Shown: piece by piece, positions 34,069-43,200 of the stretch
Position numbering within the stretch: the first letter of the stretch is position 1
Layout of the letters: each line of letters opens with the position of its first letter
Source of the DNA: Allobosea sp.
GTDB taxonomy: Bacteria; Pseudomonadota; Alphaproteobacteria; Rhizobiales; Kaistiaceae
Reading direction: 5' to 3'
DNA: 64,000 nt
Assembly: GCA_017307955.1 (NCBI GenBank)
Contig: JAFKFV010000012.1
Coordinates: forward strand, 124,001 to 188,000
Translations under genes and position numbers: made by a program
Notes under the pieces: model-generated
Told to the model about the DNA's origin: nothing
Database searches by the model: none
What the model saw: the letters and a program-made list of their open reading frames with translations, nothing else

Positions 34069-34688
34069 CACTTTGCCGCCTGCCGGCGACGCGCTTCCGC
34101 GAAGGCTTCCTTGAAGCCGGCATAGTCGAGCGTCGAGGTGCGGAACGGGCCGATCAGATAAGTGGGCGTCCCTTCGAGGCCGAGGGCGTCCGCCTGTTCG
34201 AGATTGCGGCGCAGCAGAGCGGTGATCTCCTCGCCATGCGCCGCGAGGTCCGCCTCGAGCCGGCGCACATCGACGCCGGAGGCCTGGATCGCCTCCATCA
34301 TGCGTTCCTGGCTGATGCCGCGGCCCGGTATGGCCATGAGCGCGTCGTGAACCTTCCGGTATCCGCCCTGATAGTTCGCTGCGAGTGCCATCCGTGCGCC
34401 GTAAACGGAGGCATCGGTCAGGATCGGCCAATCCTTGTAGACGAGGCGGATTTCGCCGTCTTCCCGGGCGGCCCGTTCGAGATCGGGCGCCGATTTTTTG
34501 CAGAACGGGCAATTGTAATCGAGATAGGCGACCACCGTGACGTCGCCTTTCGGATTGCCGGCCGTCGGGGCGGCGGGATCGTTCAGGATCGCGTCGACAT
34601 CGATGCCCTCCGCCCGGAGGGGCGAAGTGGCGAAGGCTGTGCCAGCGGCGAGGACGCCGGCGAGCATGAGAAGGTGGCGGCGCTGCAT
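34068..34688 (-). CDS. Periplasmic DsbA-family thiol-disulfide oxidoreductase
   Basis: A 206-residue exported thioredoxin-fold protein, start at 34688 behind AGGAG. Signal peptide [20 protein letters not shown]. The active site is Cys60-Pro-Phe-Cys63 (YNCPFCKKS) and the cis-Pro loop reads EGTPTYLIG. Residues 64-160 form the helical insertion of the DsbA/BdbD type. It lies between DsbD and an L,D-transpeptidase and overlaps the latter. In this setting it may be kept reduced by DsbD and act as a reductase or isomerase rather than an oxidase; that is inference from gene order. Confidence 0.88.
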   Translation of the reverse strand: MQRRHLLMLAGVLAAGTAFATSPLRAEGIDVDAILNDPAAPTAGNPKGDVTVVAYLDYNCPFCKKSAPDLERAAREDGEIRLVYKDWPILTDASVYGARMALAANYQGGYRKVHDALMAIPGRGISQERMMEAIQASGVDVRRLEADLAAHGEEITALLRRNLEQADALGLEGTPTYLIGPFRTSTLDYAGFKEAFAEARRRQAAK

Positions 34689-34726
34689 GGGAACTCCTGC
34701 GTCGAGGGACAAGGGAAGAGGCGCGT

Positions 34727-36574
34727 TCAGATGGCGGCCGCGTCGAGACGGCGGTTGATCTCCTCGGCGGTCACCGGCCCTATGAGACGGGAACCGGGGA
34801 TTTCGCGGCCGTCCGCGTCGAGGAGCAGTAGGGCCGGCGGGCCGACCAGCTGAAAGCGTTGCAGCAGGTCGCGCGTGGCGTCGTCGTATTTCGTGATGTC
34901 GGCGGTCACCCTTCCGAGCGCCGCGAGCCGGGAGCCGAGTTCTGGCGCGGCCATCACCCTCGCATTCGATTTGCACACCGTGCACCAGTCGGCTGTGAAG
35001 TCGACCAGTATGGGCCGACCCGCCGCGGCCGCCCTCGCCGATGCGACCGCGCGGTCGAAGTCTTCCGCGGAGGCGACCGTGACCGCTGCCTCTCCTTTGG
35101 TCAGCACGACCGGCGCCGTGGAAGCGAAAGCCAGCGGCCGCAGCGGGTCATCCGCGCCGGCGGCGGCTCCGATGATCAGTGCTGCACCATAGATGACAGC
35201 CAGGATGCCACCTGCGTGAACGAGTCTCGCGACCGGCATGCTGGCGCTGCCAAGGCGCTCGAGGCCCCCGAAAAAGGCCGCCGAACCGATCAACAATGCG
35301 CCGAGCATGGCCAGCGTCGCCGGCGGCGGCATCAGCCGCCCGGCCAGGAGAACGGCAATCGCGAGAAAGACGACGCCGAAAGCCTGCTTGGCCCGCTCCA
35401 GCCATAGACCGCCGCGCGGCAGGATACGCGGCCCGAACAGCCCGACCAGGAGGAGCGGCAGACCCATGCCGAGGCCGAGCATGAACAGCGCGCCGGCGCC
35501 TGTGGCGGCATCACCGGTGGTCGCGGCATAGAGCAGCGCGCCGGCCAGCGGCGGCGTGACGCAGGGTCCGACGATCAGCGCCGAGCCGAAGCCGAGCACC
35601 GCGGCGCCGCCGAGCGAGCCGCCCGCAGCGCGACCGCTCAGCCGGTTCGCGAGCGCGGTTGGCAAGGCGAGGTCGAACAACCCGAACATGGACAGCGCCA
35701 GGGCCACGAAGATCGCGGCCGTCACCCCGAGCGCGAGCGGCGTCTGCAGGGCGGCCTGGAGGTTGGCTCCCGACCAGCCTGCAACTGCGCCCACCAGGGC
35801 GTAGGCGGTCGCCATGGCGAGGACATAGGCGCCGTTCAGCGCGAGAGCACGCCGGGTCGTAAGCGTCTCGCCGGACCGCGTCAGCATACCGGCCAGGATG
35901 GGGATCATCGGGAAGACGCATGGCGTCAGCGAAAGCAGAAGGCCGAAGCCGAGAAAGGCCAGCATCGACCAGCCCGTACCGTCCCGGAACAGGGCCTCGG
36001 CGCCGCTCTCTCCCCCGGCCGGGGCCAGACCGGACGAGGGCTGGGCCATGGCCTCCGGGTCTCCGGCGGGCCTGGAGCCGGGCGGCGCGGACCGGACGGC
36101 GAGGCTGGTGAGATCGACGATATCGGTCCGCGGCGGGTAGCAGATGCCCTTCTCCGAACAGCCCTGATAGCCGGCGCGCAGATCGCCGGAGGCGGCGAGG
36201 TTGCCCGCACGGGCTTCGACATCGGCGTGGAAGACCTGCACGATGCCGAAATTGGCATCGTCCTTGGCCTCGCCTTCGGGCAGGTCCAGCGTCACGCCGC
36301 GCCCCTCCACGGTTGCCTTCAGGCTGTCCCGATAGAGATAGGTGCCGGGTGCGACCGTCCAGCGCAGCAGGAGCCTGCCGGACGGGTCGCGGCCAGCCGT
36401 GAGGCTGAACGGAGCGGTGTCGCTGCGCGCAAGAGACAGGGCCGGAAAGCTCGTGCCGCTGCCCTCGGCGGCAGCGAGCGGCGAGAGGCATCCCAGCAGG
36501 AGAAAAGCCGACCGCATGGCCATCGCCACGCCCTGACGGATCGTCCGCAGTGGGGCATTTGCTCGCCACATCAT
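34727..36574 (-). CDS. dsbD: Thiol:disulfide interchange protein DsbD
   Basis: A 615-residue inner-membrane electron carrier with all three DsbD parts. Periplasmic alpha domain: Cys139 and Cys145 in [14 protein letters not shown]. Transmembrane beta domain: Cys219 (SLTPCVFPM) and Cys338 (VGPCVTPPL). C-terminal thioredoxin-like gamma domain: Cys531 and Cys534 (DWCTVCKSN). DsbD passes electrons from cytoplasmic thioredoxin to periplasmic partners, keeping substrate thiols reduced. AGAGGAG precedes two adjacent ATG codons; the first is used here. It heads an operon with a DsbA-like protein and an L,D-transpeptidase, and is divergent from a two-component system that may control it. Confidence 0.95.
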   Translation of the reverse strand: MMWRANAPLRTIRQGVAMAMRSAFLLLGCLSPLAAAEGSGTSFPALSLARSDTAPFSLTAGRDPSGRLLLRWTVAPGTYLYRDSLKATVEGRGVTLDLPEGEAKDDANFGIVQVFHADVEARAGNLAASGDLRAGYQGCSEKGICYPPRTDIVDLTSLAVRSAPPGSRPAGDPEAMAQPSSGLAPAGGESGAEALFRDGTGWSMLAFLGFGLLLSLTPCVFPMIPILAGMLTRSGETLTTRRALALNGAYVLAMATAYALVGAVAGWSGANLQAALQTPLALGVTAAIFVALALSMFGLFDLALPTALANRLSGRAAGGSLGGAAVLGFGSALIVGPCVTPPLAGALLYAATTGDAATGAGALFMLGLGMGLPLLLVGLFGPRILPRGGLWLERAKQAFGVVFLAIAVLLAGRLMPPPATLAMLGALLIGSAAFFGGLERLGSASMPVARLVHAGGILAVIYGAALIIGAAAGADDPLRPLAFASTAPVVLTKGEAAVTVASAEDFDRAVASARAAAAGRPILVDFTADWCTVCKSNARVMAAPELGSRLAALGRVTADITKYDDATRDLLQRFQLVGPPALLLLDADGREIPGSRLIGPVTAEEINRRLDAAAI

Positions 36575-36691
36575 CGCTCGTCGCTCCTCTTTACTCGCGG
36601 CGAGCTGCTCCGATGCCTACCTTAAGCCAGCCTTAAGCTGGCGGGCGATGCTGGTGGGGGACAGGTCGACGGCGGAGACGAACAGATCGTG

Positions 36692-37351
36692 ATGCGGATA
36701 CTCCTGGTCGAGGACGACGCGGTGCTCGCGGACGGGATCCGCGCCGGGCTGACGCTGGCCGGGCTGACGGTCGACGCCGTCGCGCGCTGCGCCGATGCCG
36801 ACGCCGCTCTCGCCGACACGCGCTTTGATGCCGTCGTGCTCGATCTCATGCTGCCGGATGGCTCGGGGCTCGACGTCCTTGCGGCGATGCGGGCGCGGCA
36901 GGATGCGACGCCGGTCCTTCTGCTGACGGCGCTCGACGAGACCGCCGATCGCGTGCGCGGGCTGGACTGCGGCGCCGACGACTATCTCGGCAAGCCGTTT
37001 GATCTCGACGAGCTGGCCGCGCGCCTGCGGGCGCTCTCGCGGCGCAGCGGCGGACGGGCCGAGCCGCTCCTGCGCCACGGCGGTCTCGCGCTGGATCCCT
37101 CCAGCCTTGCCGCGAGTCTCGACGATGTGCCCGTGCCGCTCTCCCGGCGGGAATTCGCCGTCCTGTCGATGCTGATGGAGCGGCCAGGCGTCATCCGCGC
37201 CAGGAGCGAGCTGGAGGAGCGGCTCTATGGCTGGCAGGAGGAGGTGGAGAGCAACACGGTCGAGGTCTATGTGCACAATCTCCGTGCCAAGCTCGGCCGC
37301 GGCCTGATCGAGACGGTGCGGGGCGTCGGCTATCGGCTGCGAGCGCCGTGA
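36692..37351 (+). CDS. OmpR/PhoB-family response regulator
   Basis: A 219-residue regulator. The receiver has the acidic pair in VEDDAVLAD, phosphoacceptor Asp51 (VVLDLMLPDG) and the conserved Lys in GKPFD. The C-terminal winged helix contains LSRREFAVLSMLMERPG and the recognition-helix region SNTVEVYVHNLRAKLG, ending TVRGVGYRLR. The QseB/TctD subgroup is closest by feel. A GTG one codon upstream is an alternative start. It overlaps its kinase gene by one base and is divergent from the DsbD operon 115 bases away. Confidence 0.92.
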   Translation: MRILLVEDDAVLADGIRAGLTLAGLTVDAVARCADADAALADTRFDAVVLDLMLPDGSGLDVLAAMRARQDATPVLLLTALDETADRVRGLDCGADDYLGKPFDLDELAARLRALSRRSGGRAEPLLRHGGLALDPSSLAASLDDVPVPLSRREFAVLSMLMERPGVIRARSELEERLYGWQEEVESNTVEVYVHNLRAKLGRGLIETVRGVGYRLRAP

Positions 37352-38691
37352 TGAGTTCGCTGCGCCGCCGGCTGTTCCTCATTCTCCTGACGGCGACGGG
37401 GCTGATCTGGCTCTCGGCCGTTGCGTGGATCGGCCTCGTCAGCCGGAGCGAGCTCGAACATGTGCTCGACACGCGTCTGCAGGAAGCTGCCCGCATGGTG
37501 CATTCGCTCGTGATGGCGGGCGACGGGGCGGCGGCCGCCTTCCCTGAAACGGAGCCGGCCTTGGCCGGCAGCTATGAGCGGCAGCTGTCCTGCCAGGTCT
37601 GGTCTTTCGACGGCCGTCTCATCGCGCGGTCTTCCGGCGCCCCCGCGTCCGAGATGGCGTCCGATCGCGAGGGCTTCGCCGATCGCGAGGTCAATGGCGA
37701 GACCTGGCGGGTCTATACGATCGTCGATGCGCAGAAGGGTATCCGGGTCGTGGTCGGCGATCGTGTCGGCCTCCGAGACAGGCTCGTGCTCGATCTCATC
37801 GCCGGCCTTGCCGTGCCAGCCGTGCTGGTGCTGCCGCTCCTCGGCCTGCTGATCTGGTGGAGCCTGGGACAGGGCTTGCGTCCGCTGCGACGGGTGGCGG
37901 CCGATATCGCGGCGCGCGATGGCGAAGACATGCGCCCTGTCACGCCGGAGGGCGCGCCCTCCGAGATACGGCCGCTCATCGGCGCGCTGGACGGGCTGTT
38001 CGCCAAGGTGGAGGCGGCGCGCCGCCACGAGCGCGACATCACCGCCTTTGCCGCGCATGAACTGCGCACGCCACTCGCCGGCCTGAAGACGCAGGCGCAG
38101 GTCGCCCTGGCTGCCCCCGACGACGGCACGCGGCAGCAGGCGCTGAAGCAGATCCTGCTGTCGGTCGATCGCACCAGCAGGCTCGTGCGCCAGCTGCTGG
38201 CGCTGGCGCGGCTCGATTCCGGCAGTCCCGGGAGGATCGAAGAGGTCCGGATCGGCGATGCGTTGCGGGAAGTGGTGGACGCCATGCCGCATCGCTCCGA
38301 TGTCGCGGTCGACATCGATCCTGCGCTGGACGACGCGCTGCGAGCCCTGGACAGGGAGGCCCTGCAGCTGCTGCTGCGAAATCTCCACGAGAACGCGGTC
38401 CAGCATGCGCGCGAGGGCGGCCGCGTGCGATGGTCGCTTGCGGGCGATGGCCGATCCCTGATCGTCGAAGACGACGGACCCGGCATCGCCGATGACGAGA
38501 TGGAACTGGTCCGCCAGCGCTTCTATCGCGGGAAGGGCGCCCGGGTATCGGCGGGCACAGGGCTCGGGCTCAGCATCTCGGACCAGTCGGCAGCCCGGTT
38601 GGGCGCGAAGCTCCATCTTGGCAACCGTGCCGACGCCCGCGGCCTCCGTGTCGAGATCCGCTTCCCGCCCGGGCCCCCCGGCCACGGGTGA
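37351..38691 (+). CDS. Sensor histidine kinase (QseC/TctE-like)
   Basis: A 446-residue membrane kinase, partner of the regulator just upstream. There is one helix at residues 10-30, a periplasmic sensor of about 115 residues, and a second helix (150-170). A HAMP-like linker is followed by a dimerisation domain with phosphoacceptor His236 (FAAHELRTPLAG). The ATPase domain has the N box NLHENAVQHA, the G1 box EDDGPGI and the G2 box GTGLGLSI. The signal is unknown; its location beside DsbD, DsbA and an L,D-transpeptidase suggests envelope or periplasmic redox stress. Confidence 0.9.
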   Translation: MSSLRRRLFLILLTATGLIWLSAVAWIGLVSRSELEHVLDTRLQEAARMVHSLVMAGDGAAAAFPETEPALAGSYERQLSCQVWSFDGRLIARSSGAPASEMASDREGFADREVNGETWRVYTIVDAQKGIRVVVGDRVGLRDRLVLDLIAGLAVPAVLVLPLLGLLIWWSLGQGLRPLRRVAADIAARDGEDMRPVTPEGAPSEIRPLIGALDGLFAKVEAARRHERDITAFAAHELRTPLAGLKTQAQVALAAPDDGTRQQALKQILLSVDRTSRLVRQLLALARLDSGSPGRIEEVRIGDALREVVDAMPHRSDVAVDIDPALDDALRALDREALQLLLRNLHENAVQHAREGGRVRWSLAGDGRSLIVEDDGPGIADDEMELVRQRFYRGKGARVSAGTGLGLSISDQSAARLGAKLHLGNRADARGLRVEIRFPPGPPGHG

Positions 38692-38847
38692 GCGCAGCCT
38701 GCCTCGTCGTCCTCGCGGTTCGGCTCGGCATACGAAGGTTCACCAGCCCGAACCTCCTGGAGAATATCGGCCTGCGGCTTCGCATGGGATCCTTCGAACC
38801 ATCGTTAAGCCGCGGATGTCGCGCAGCCAAAATCCGGAGGTCGGGCC

Positions 38848-39255
38848 ATGCTGGTCACTGTCTATGTCGCTGTGGGGGGTGCGCTCGGATCGGCCCTGCG
38901 CTATGGCCTCAATCGCTGGCTGACGCAGCTGTTCGGCGACGCGCTGCCATGGGGGACCATCGTCATCAACATCGTCGGTTCCTACGTCATCGGGCTTGCC
39001 ACCGCGTTCTTTGGCGGTACCGCCGGCGCCTTGACACCGATCGAGATGCGTCAGTTCGTGCTGGTCGGTGTCTGCGGCGGCTTCACCACCTTCTCCTCCT
39101 TCAGCCTCCAGACGCTGACGCTTTTCGAGGCGGGAGAGCCCGGTCAGGCCCTGCTCAACATCGCCCTGTCATTGACGCTTTGCCTCATCGCCGTCGCGCT
39201 CGGCTTCATGACGCCCGGAGCGCTGACCAGCCTGTCGCGGACCGTCGGCGCATGA
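38848..39255 (+). CDS. crcB: Fluoride ion channel CrcB/Fluc
   Basis: A 135-residue membrane protein with four helices, the normal size for CrcB. Family signatures are [15 protein letters not shown], the Asn in [14 protein letters not shown], and the pore motif [12 protein letters not shown]. It forms a dual-topology homodimer that expels fluoride. GGAGGTC precedes the ATG. No fluoride riboswitch could be recognised in the 156 bases upstream, so control is by other means. Confidence 0.93.
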   Translation: MLVTVYVAVGGALGSALRYGLNRWLTQLFGDALPWGTIVINIVGSYVIGLATAFFGGTAGALTPIEMRQFVLVGVCGGFTTFSSFSLQTLTLFEAGEPGQALLNIALSLTLCLIAVALGFMTPGALTSLSRTVGA

Positions 39256-39381
39256 GCCTTGCCGCTTGGCAGCCTCGGCGTCGTCCGGCGTTCGTTTCGG
39301 GTAGCGACGCTCGTCATGCCAGCCCATCTTGCGGCCTAATCGCCCGAAATCCTTCGAAATAACTCCTCCAGAGGACCCGCC

Positions 39382-40158
39382 ATGAAAATCGACCTTTCCG
39401 GCAAGACCGCACTCGTCACCGGCTCGACCGCCGGCATCGGCTTCGCTATTGCGCGCGGCCTGCAGGAGGCGGGTGCCGCCGTCGTCGTCAATGGTCGCAC
39501 CACCGCCAGCGTCGAGGCGGCGCTCGCCCGGCTCGGCGGCACCGCGCGCGGCCGGGCGATCGATCTCGGGACCGCCGAGGGCGTTCAGGAGCTGGCCGCG
39601 CTCGAGCCCGCCTTCGACATAGTCGTCAACAATCTCGGCATCTTCGAGCCAATCGATTTCTTCGCCACCGACGATGACGTCTGGGAGCGGCACTGGCAGG
39701 TCAATGTCATGTCCGGCATGCGTCTCGCGCGCCGCTATCTGCCCGGCATGGCGGAGCGGGGCTGGGGCCGGGTGCTGTTCCTCTCCTCCGAATCCGCCTT
39801 CAACATCCCGGTCGAGATGATCCATTACGGCGTCAGCAAGACGGCCGACGTCGCGCTCGCCCGCGGGCTCGCCAAGCGCATGGCCGGCACCGGCGTCACC
39901 GTCAACTCCATCCTGCCCGGCCCGACCCTTTCCGAGGGCGTCGCCGCCATGCTCAAGGCCGAGATGGCGGGCGGAAAGACGCTCGAGGAAGCCGGTGCTG
40001 ATTTCGTCAGGACGCACCGTCCGACCTCGCTGCTCCGCCGGCCGGCGAGCGTCGAGGAAGTCGCAAGCATGGCAGTCTATCTCGCCTCGCCGCTCGCTTC
40101 GGCGACCACCGGCGCAGCCTTGCGCGTCGATGGCGGCACGATCGACTTCATCACGTAA
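39382..40158 (+). CDS. Short-chain dehydrogenase/reductase (SDR)
   Basis: A 258-residue cytoplasmic oxidoreductase with the classical SDR set: cofactor loop TGSTAGIGFAIA near residue 14, NNLG near residue 88, catalytic Ser (LSSESAF), Tyr and Lys (HYGVSKTA), and the GP motif ILPGPTLSEGV. Asn-Gly-Arg after strand 2 (VVVNGRT) favours NADP(H). Substrate unknown. It stands alone between crcB and the convergent signalling gene, with a hairpin after its stop. Confidence 0.9.
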   Translation: MKIDLSGKTALVTGSTAGIGFAIARGLQEAGAAVVVNGRTTASVEAALARLGGTARGRAIDLGTAEGVQELAALEPAFDIVVNNLGIFEPIDFFATDDDVWERHWQVNVMSGMRLARRYLPGMAERGWGRVLFLSSESAFNIPVEMIHYGVSKTADVALARGLAKRMAGTGVTVNSILPGPTLSEGVAAMLKAEMAGGKTLEEAGADFVRTHRPTSLLRRPASVEEVASMAVYLASPLASATTGAALRVDGGTIDFIT

Positions 40159-40189
40159 CCGAAAGGGCTTCCTTCTAGTCGCCACGCGC

Positions 40190-40210
40190 GCCGGCTCGGC
40201 CTCAGCCGGC
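40190..40210. terminator. Hairpin between convergent genes
   Basis: A 7-bp stem GCCGGCT (40190-40196) and AGCCGGC (40204-40210) lies between the SDR stop and the end of the large minus-strand signalling gene. It is GC-rich but without a T-run, so termination is likely rather than certain. Confidence 0.45.
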
Positions 40211-40218
40211 GGCTTCCG

Positions 40219-43200
40219 CTAGTCCCGCGCGAAGGGAATGCGGACGCGGAAGGTGCTTCCCGTCCCTTCCACCGAGCGGGCCTCCAGCGAGCCGCCATGC
40301 AGCTCGACGATCGAGCGGCAGATGGCGAGGCCGACGCCCATGCCGGACGCCTTCGTCGTGAAGAACGGCCTGAAGATCCGCGCCAGGGTCTCCTCCGACA
40401 TGCCGCAGCCTGCATCCTCGATCGTCACCTCGATCGCCTCGTCGGAGGCGTGCGAGCCGATGCGCAGCTGCCGCTCGGACGGGTCGCGTCCGGCCATGGA
40501 CTGGATGGCATTGGTGATGAGGTTGAAGAACACCTGCTGCAGCTGCGTTCCGTTCGCCTTGATCGGCTGCCCGCCGTCGCCGAGCTCCAGGTGGAGCGCG
40601 GTGCCGCTCGCGGCGAGGTCAGCGGCGGCGATCTTCAGCACCTCGCGCAACACGTCGTCGATGACGACGGGTTCGAGCGGCGCTGGCCCCTGCTTCACCA
40701 GCGAGCGAAGCGCGGCGATGATATCGGCGGCGCGGCGGCCGGCCTCGCGAATGCTCGTAAGGCTGTTGGCGACCTCTGCGAGGTCTGGTTCCTTGCGGTT
40801 CAGCCAGCGGAGGCCGGCATCCGCCTGCGCCACGACGCTCGCAAGCGGCTGGTTGATCTCATGGGCGATCGAGGTCGCGAAGCTGCCCATGGCCGTCATC
40901 TGATTGGCACGCGCCAGATCGCTGCGCGCCTCGCGCAGCTCGAACTCCGCCTGAGCCCGGCGCAGGTTCTCGTCCATCAGGTCGCCGTACAGCCGCGCCG
41001 CGTCGAGTGAGATCGCTGCCTGCGGCGCAAGAACCTCCAGCATCGCCATGCGACGGGGCGTGAAGACGTCGGCGCTCAGCGCATTCTCCAGATAGAGGAC
41101 GCCAATGAGTTCGCCCCGCTTCATGAGTGGAATGCAGGCGAGCGAGCGGATGGCGCGTCCGTGCATGGAGAGGCCGCGCGGCGATGCCTCGACCGCCGCA
41201 TCGGCGAGCGTGACCGGCCTTCCCGTTCGGAGCACGGTCTTCAGGACCGATGCTGGCATTAGCTCTTCGGGCTTCGCCTGGGGCTGAAGGTCGATCTCGA
41301 CATCCTTGGCGCGGATGCGCGCCACCGCCTCGATGACCGGCTCACCCTGCCGCAGCAGCAGCAGGAGGCCGAACTGCGCTCCGGCATGGACGACCATGCT
41401 CTTCATCAGCGAGCGCACGACCTGTTCGAGGCCGATCTCTTCGGCGAGCGCCTGCGAGGCGGCCGTCATGACCTGGAGGTCGAGCTCGTTCTGCAGCCGC
41501 TGGGGCGAGAGCTGGGCCGGCTCGCGGCTCGCAGGAGAGGCGGTATCGCCGCCAAGCGCCGCGGCCTTGGCATAGGCGCCCCATTGCCGGTAGAGGCGCA
41601 TCGCCGCTGCGAGGCAGCCATCCGCAGGTGCGGTGAGATCGGCAGCGCGATAGAAGGCGGCAGCGAGTTCCTGGGCGAGCGCCTCGTCATGCATGAACCT
41701 CGCCCGGGCCGCCGCCTTGGCCGCTTGCCCATAGAGGTTCATGGCCTCGCTCGCGCGACCGGCGAGGCGGGCGATCTCGGCCTCCAGCATCAGGTGCTTC
41801 GCGGCGAAGGTCTCGGGGTTGAGGCGCGACCAGACTTCGAAACGCGCGCGTGCCTCCGCCATGCGGCGGCCTTCGCCGGCCTCCGGCCTGACCAGGCGCG
41901 CTTCGGCAAGCGCCAGGAAGAAGCAGTTATTGGCCGTGTCGATATGGGCCGGTGCCGCCCATGCCATGGCTTCCGCCTCTTCGAGGTCGGCCATAGCCGC
42001 CTCCACGCTGCCGACGAAGAAGGATTGCAGGCCGGCATAGTGCTTGATCCAGAACCGGGTCGCGACCGAGGTCGTCTCCAGCTCCAGATCGGAGACCGTG
42101 TAGGCGAAGTCGCCGGAACTCAGCGCATCCGCCAGATTGAGTTGCGCGGCGAGGATGAGCTCGATGTCGCGGTAGCCGATCTCGCGGGTCATCGCGATGC
42201 TGTCGACGAGTTCCGCCCGGATGCGGTCGAGAGGCTCGCCGATCACCAAGAGGTCGGACGCGATGTGGTTGCGGGCATAGCACGCCATGCCGAGGTCGCC
42301 GGCTGCCTGTCCGATCCGCGCGCCTTCGCGGGCGTAGCCGAGCGCGGTCTGCATCGGCAGCGTCCAGGCGCCGACCTGGTCGAGCGCGATGAAGGCCGCG
42401 GCGCGCTGGGCCTCGTAGCCATCGCGCTTCGCGAGTTTGGAAGCGGCCATGGAATAGGCGGCGCCGCTTTCATAGCCGCCGAAATAGTGCGCGCCGAGGA
42501 CGCCGAACCAGGCGAGGCCATAGGCCGCTTCCGGCGTCGAGCCATAGGCTAGCGTCAACTCCAGCATCTTGAGCACATGCAGGAAACGCAATTCGCCCTC
42601 GACGAAGAAGGACGAGATCAGCGTCGAAAGCAGCACGAGCGCCGATCGGGCACGCGGGTCGGTCGCCTCGGGCAGCGCGATCAGCGCATCGATGCCCACG
42701 GCATCGAGCCTTTCGCGGCAGGCGCGGTAGCCCCGCTCCAGCGCTGCCGCACCGACATGCGTCTCAAGGTCGATATCGAGCGCCCGCAATCCTTCCAGCG
42801 CGGCCTCGATGGCAAGCGGATAGGAGCTCTTGATCGTCCAGGCGATCGCCCTGAGGCGGCAGGTATCGGCGAAGGCGACGGCGTCGCCGGCGCAATCCGC
42901 CACGTCTGCGAGGGCATCGAGCGCCTCGTCGACGCGCCCGAGCGCCAGCAGGCAGTCGCATTGCAGCCACTCGGTCTCGAAGACGAGGGCTCTCCGATCG
43001 CCGGCCCCGGCGTCGGGCAGGATGCGGCGTATGAGTTCGACGAAATGCAGCGCCCGGTGCGCCTCGCCAGCTGACCGGCATGCCCGCGCGGCGCGCAGCA
43101 GGATCGCCGCGAAGGCGGGGCGCTCGTCCGCGGTCAGGCTGCCGATGTCGCAGCGCTCGATCTGCGAGGCGATCTCGAAGGCCCGGTCGGGATCGGGGTT

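Noticed and set aside
38692..38847. Possible fluoride riboswitch before crcB
   Set aside because: The conserved fluoride-aptamer core could not be found in this stretch; the only structure is a weak AGGTTC/GAACCT hairpin.
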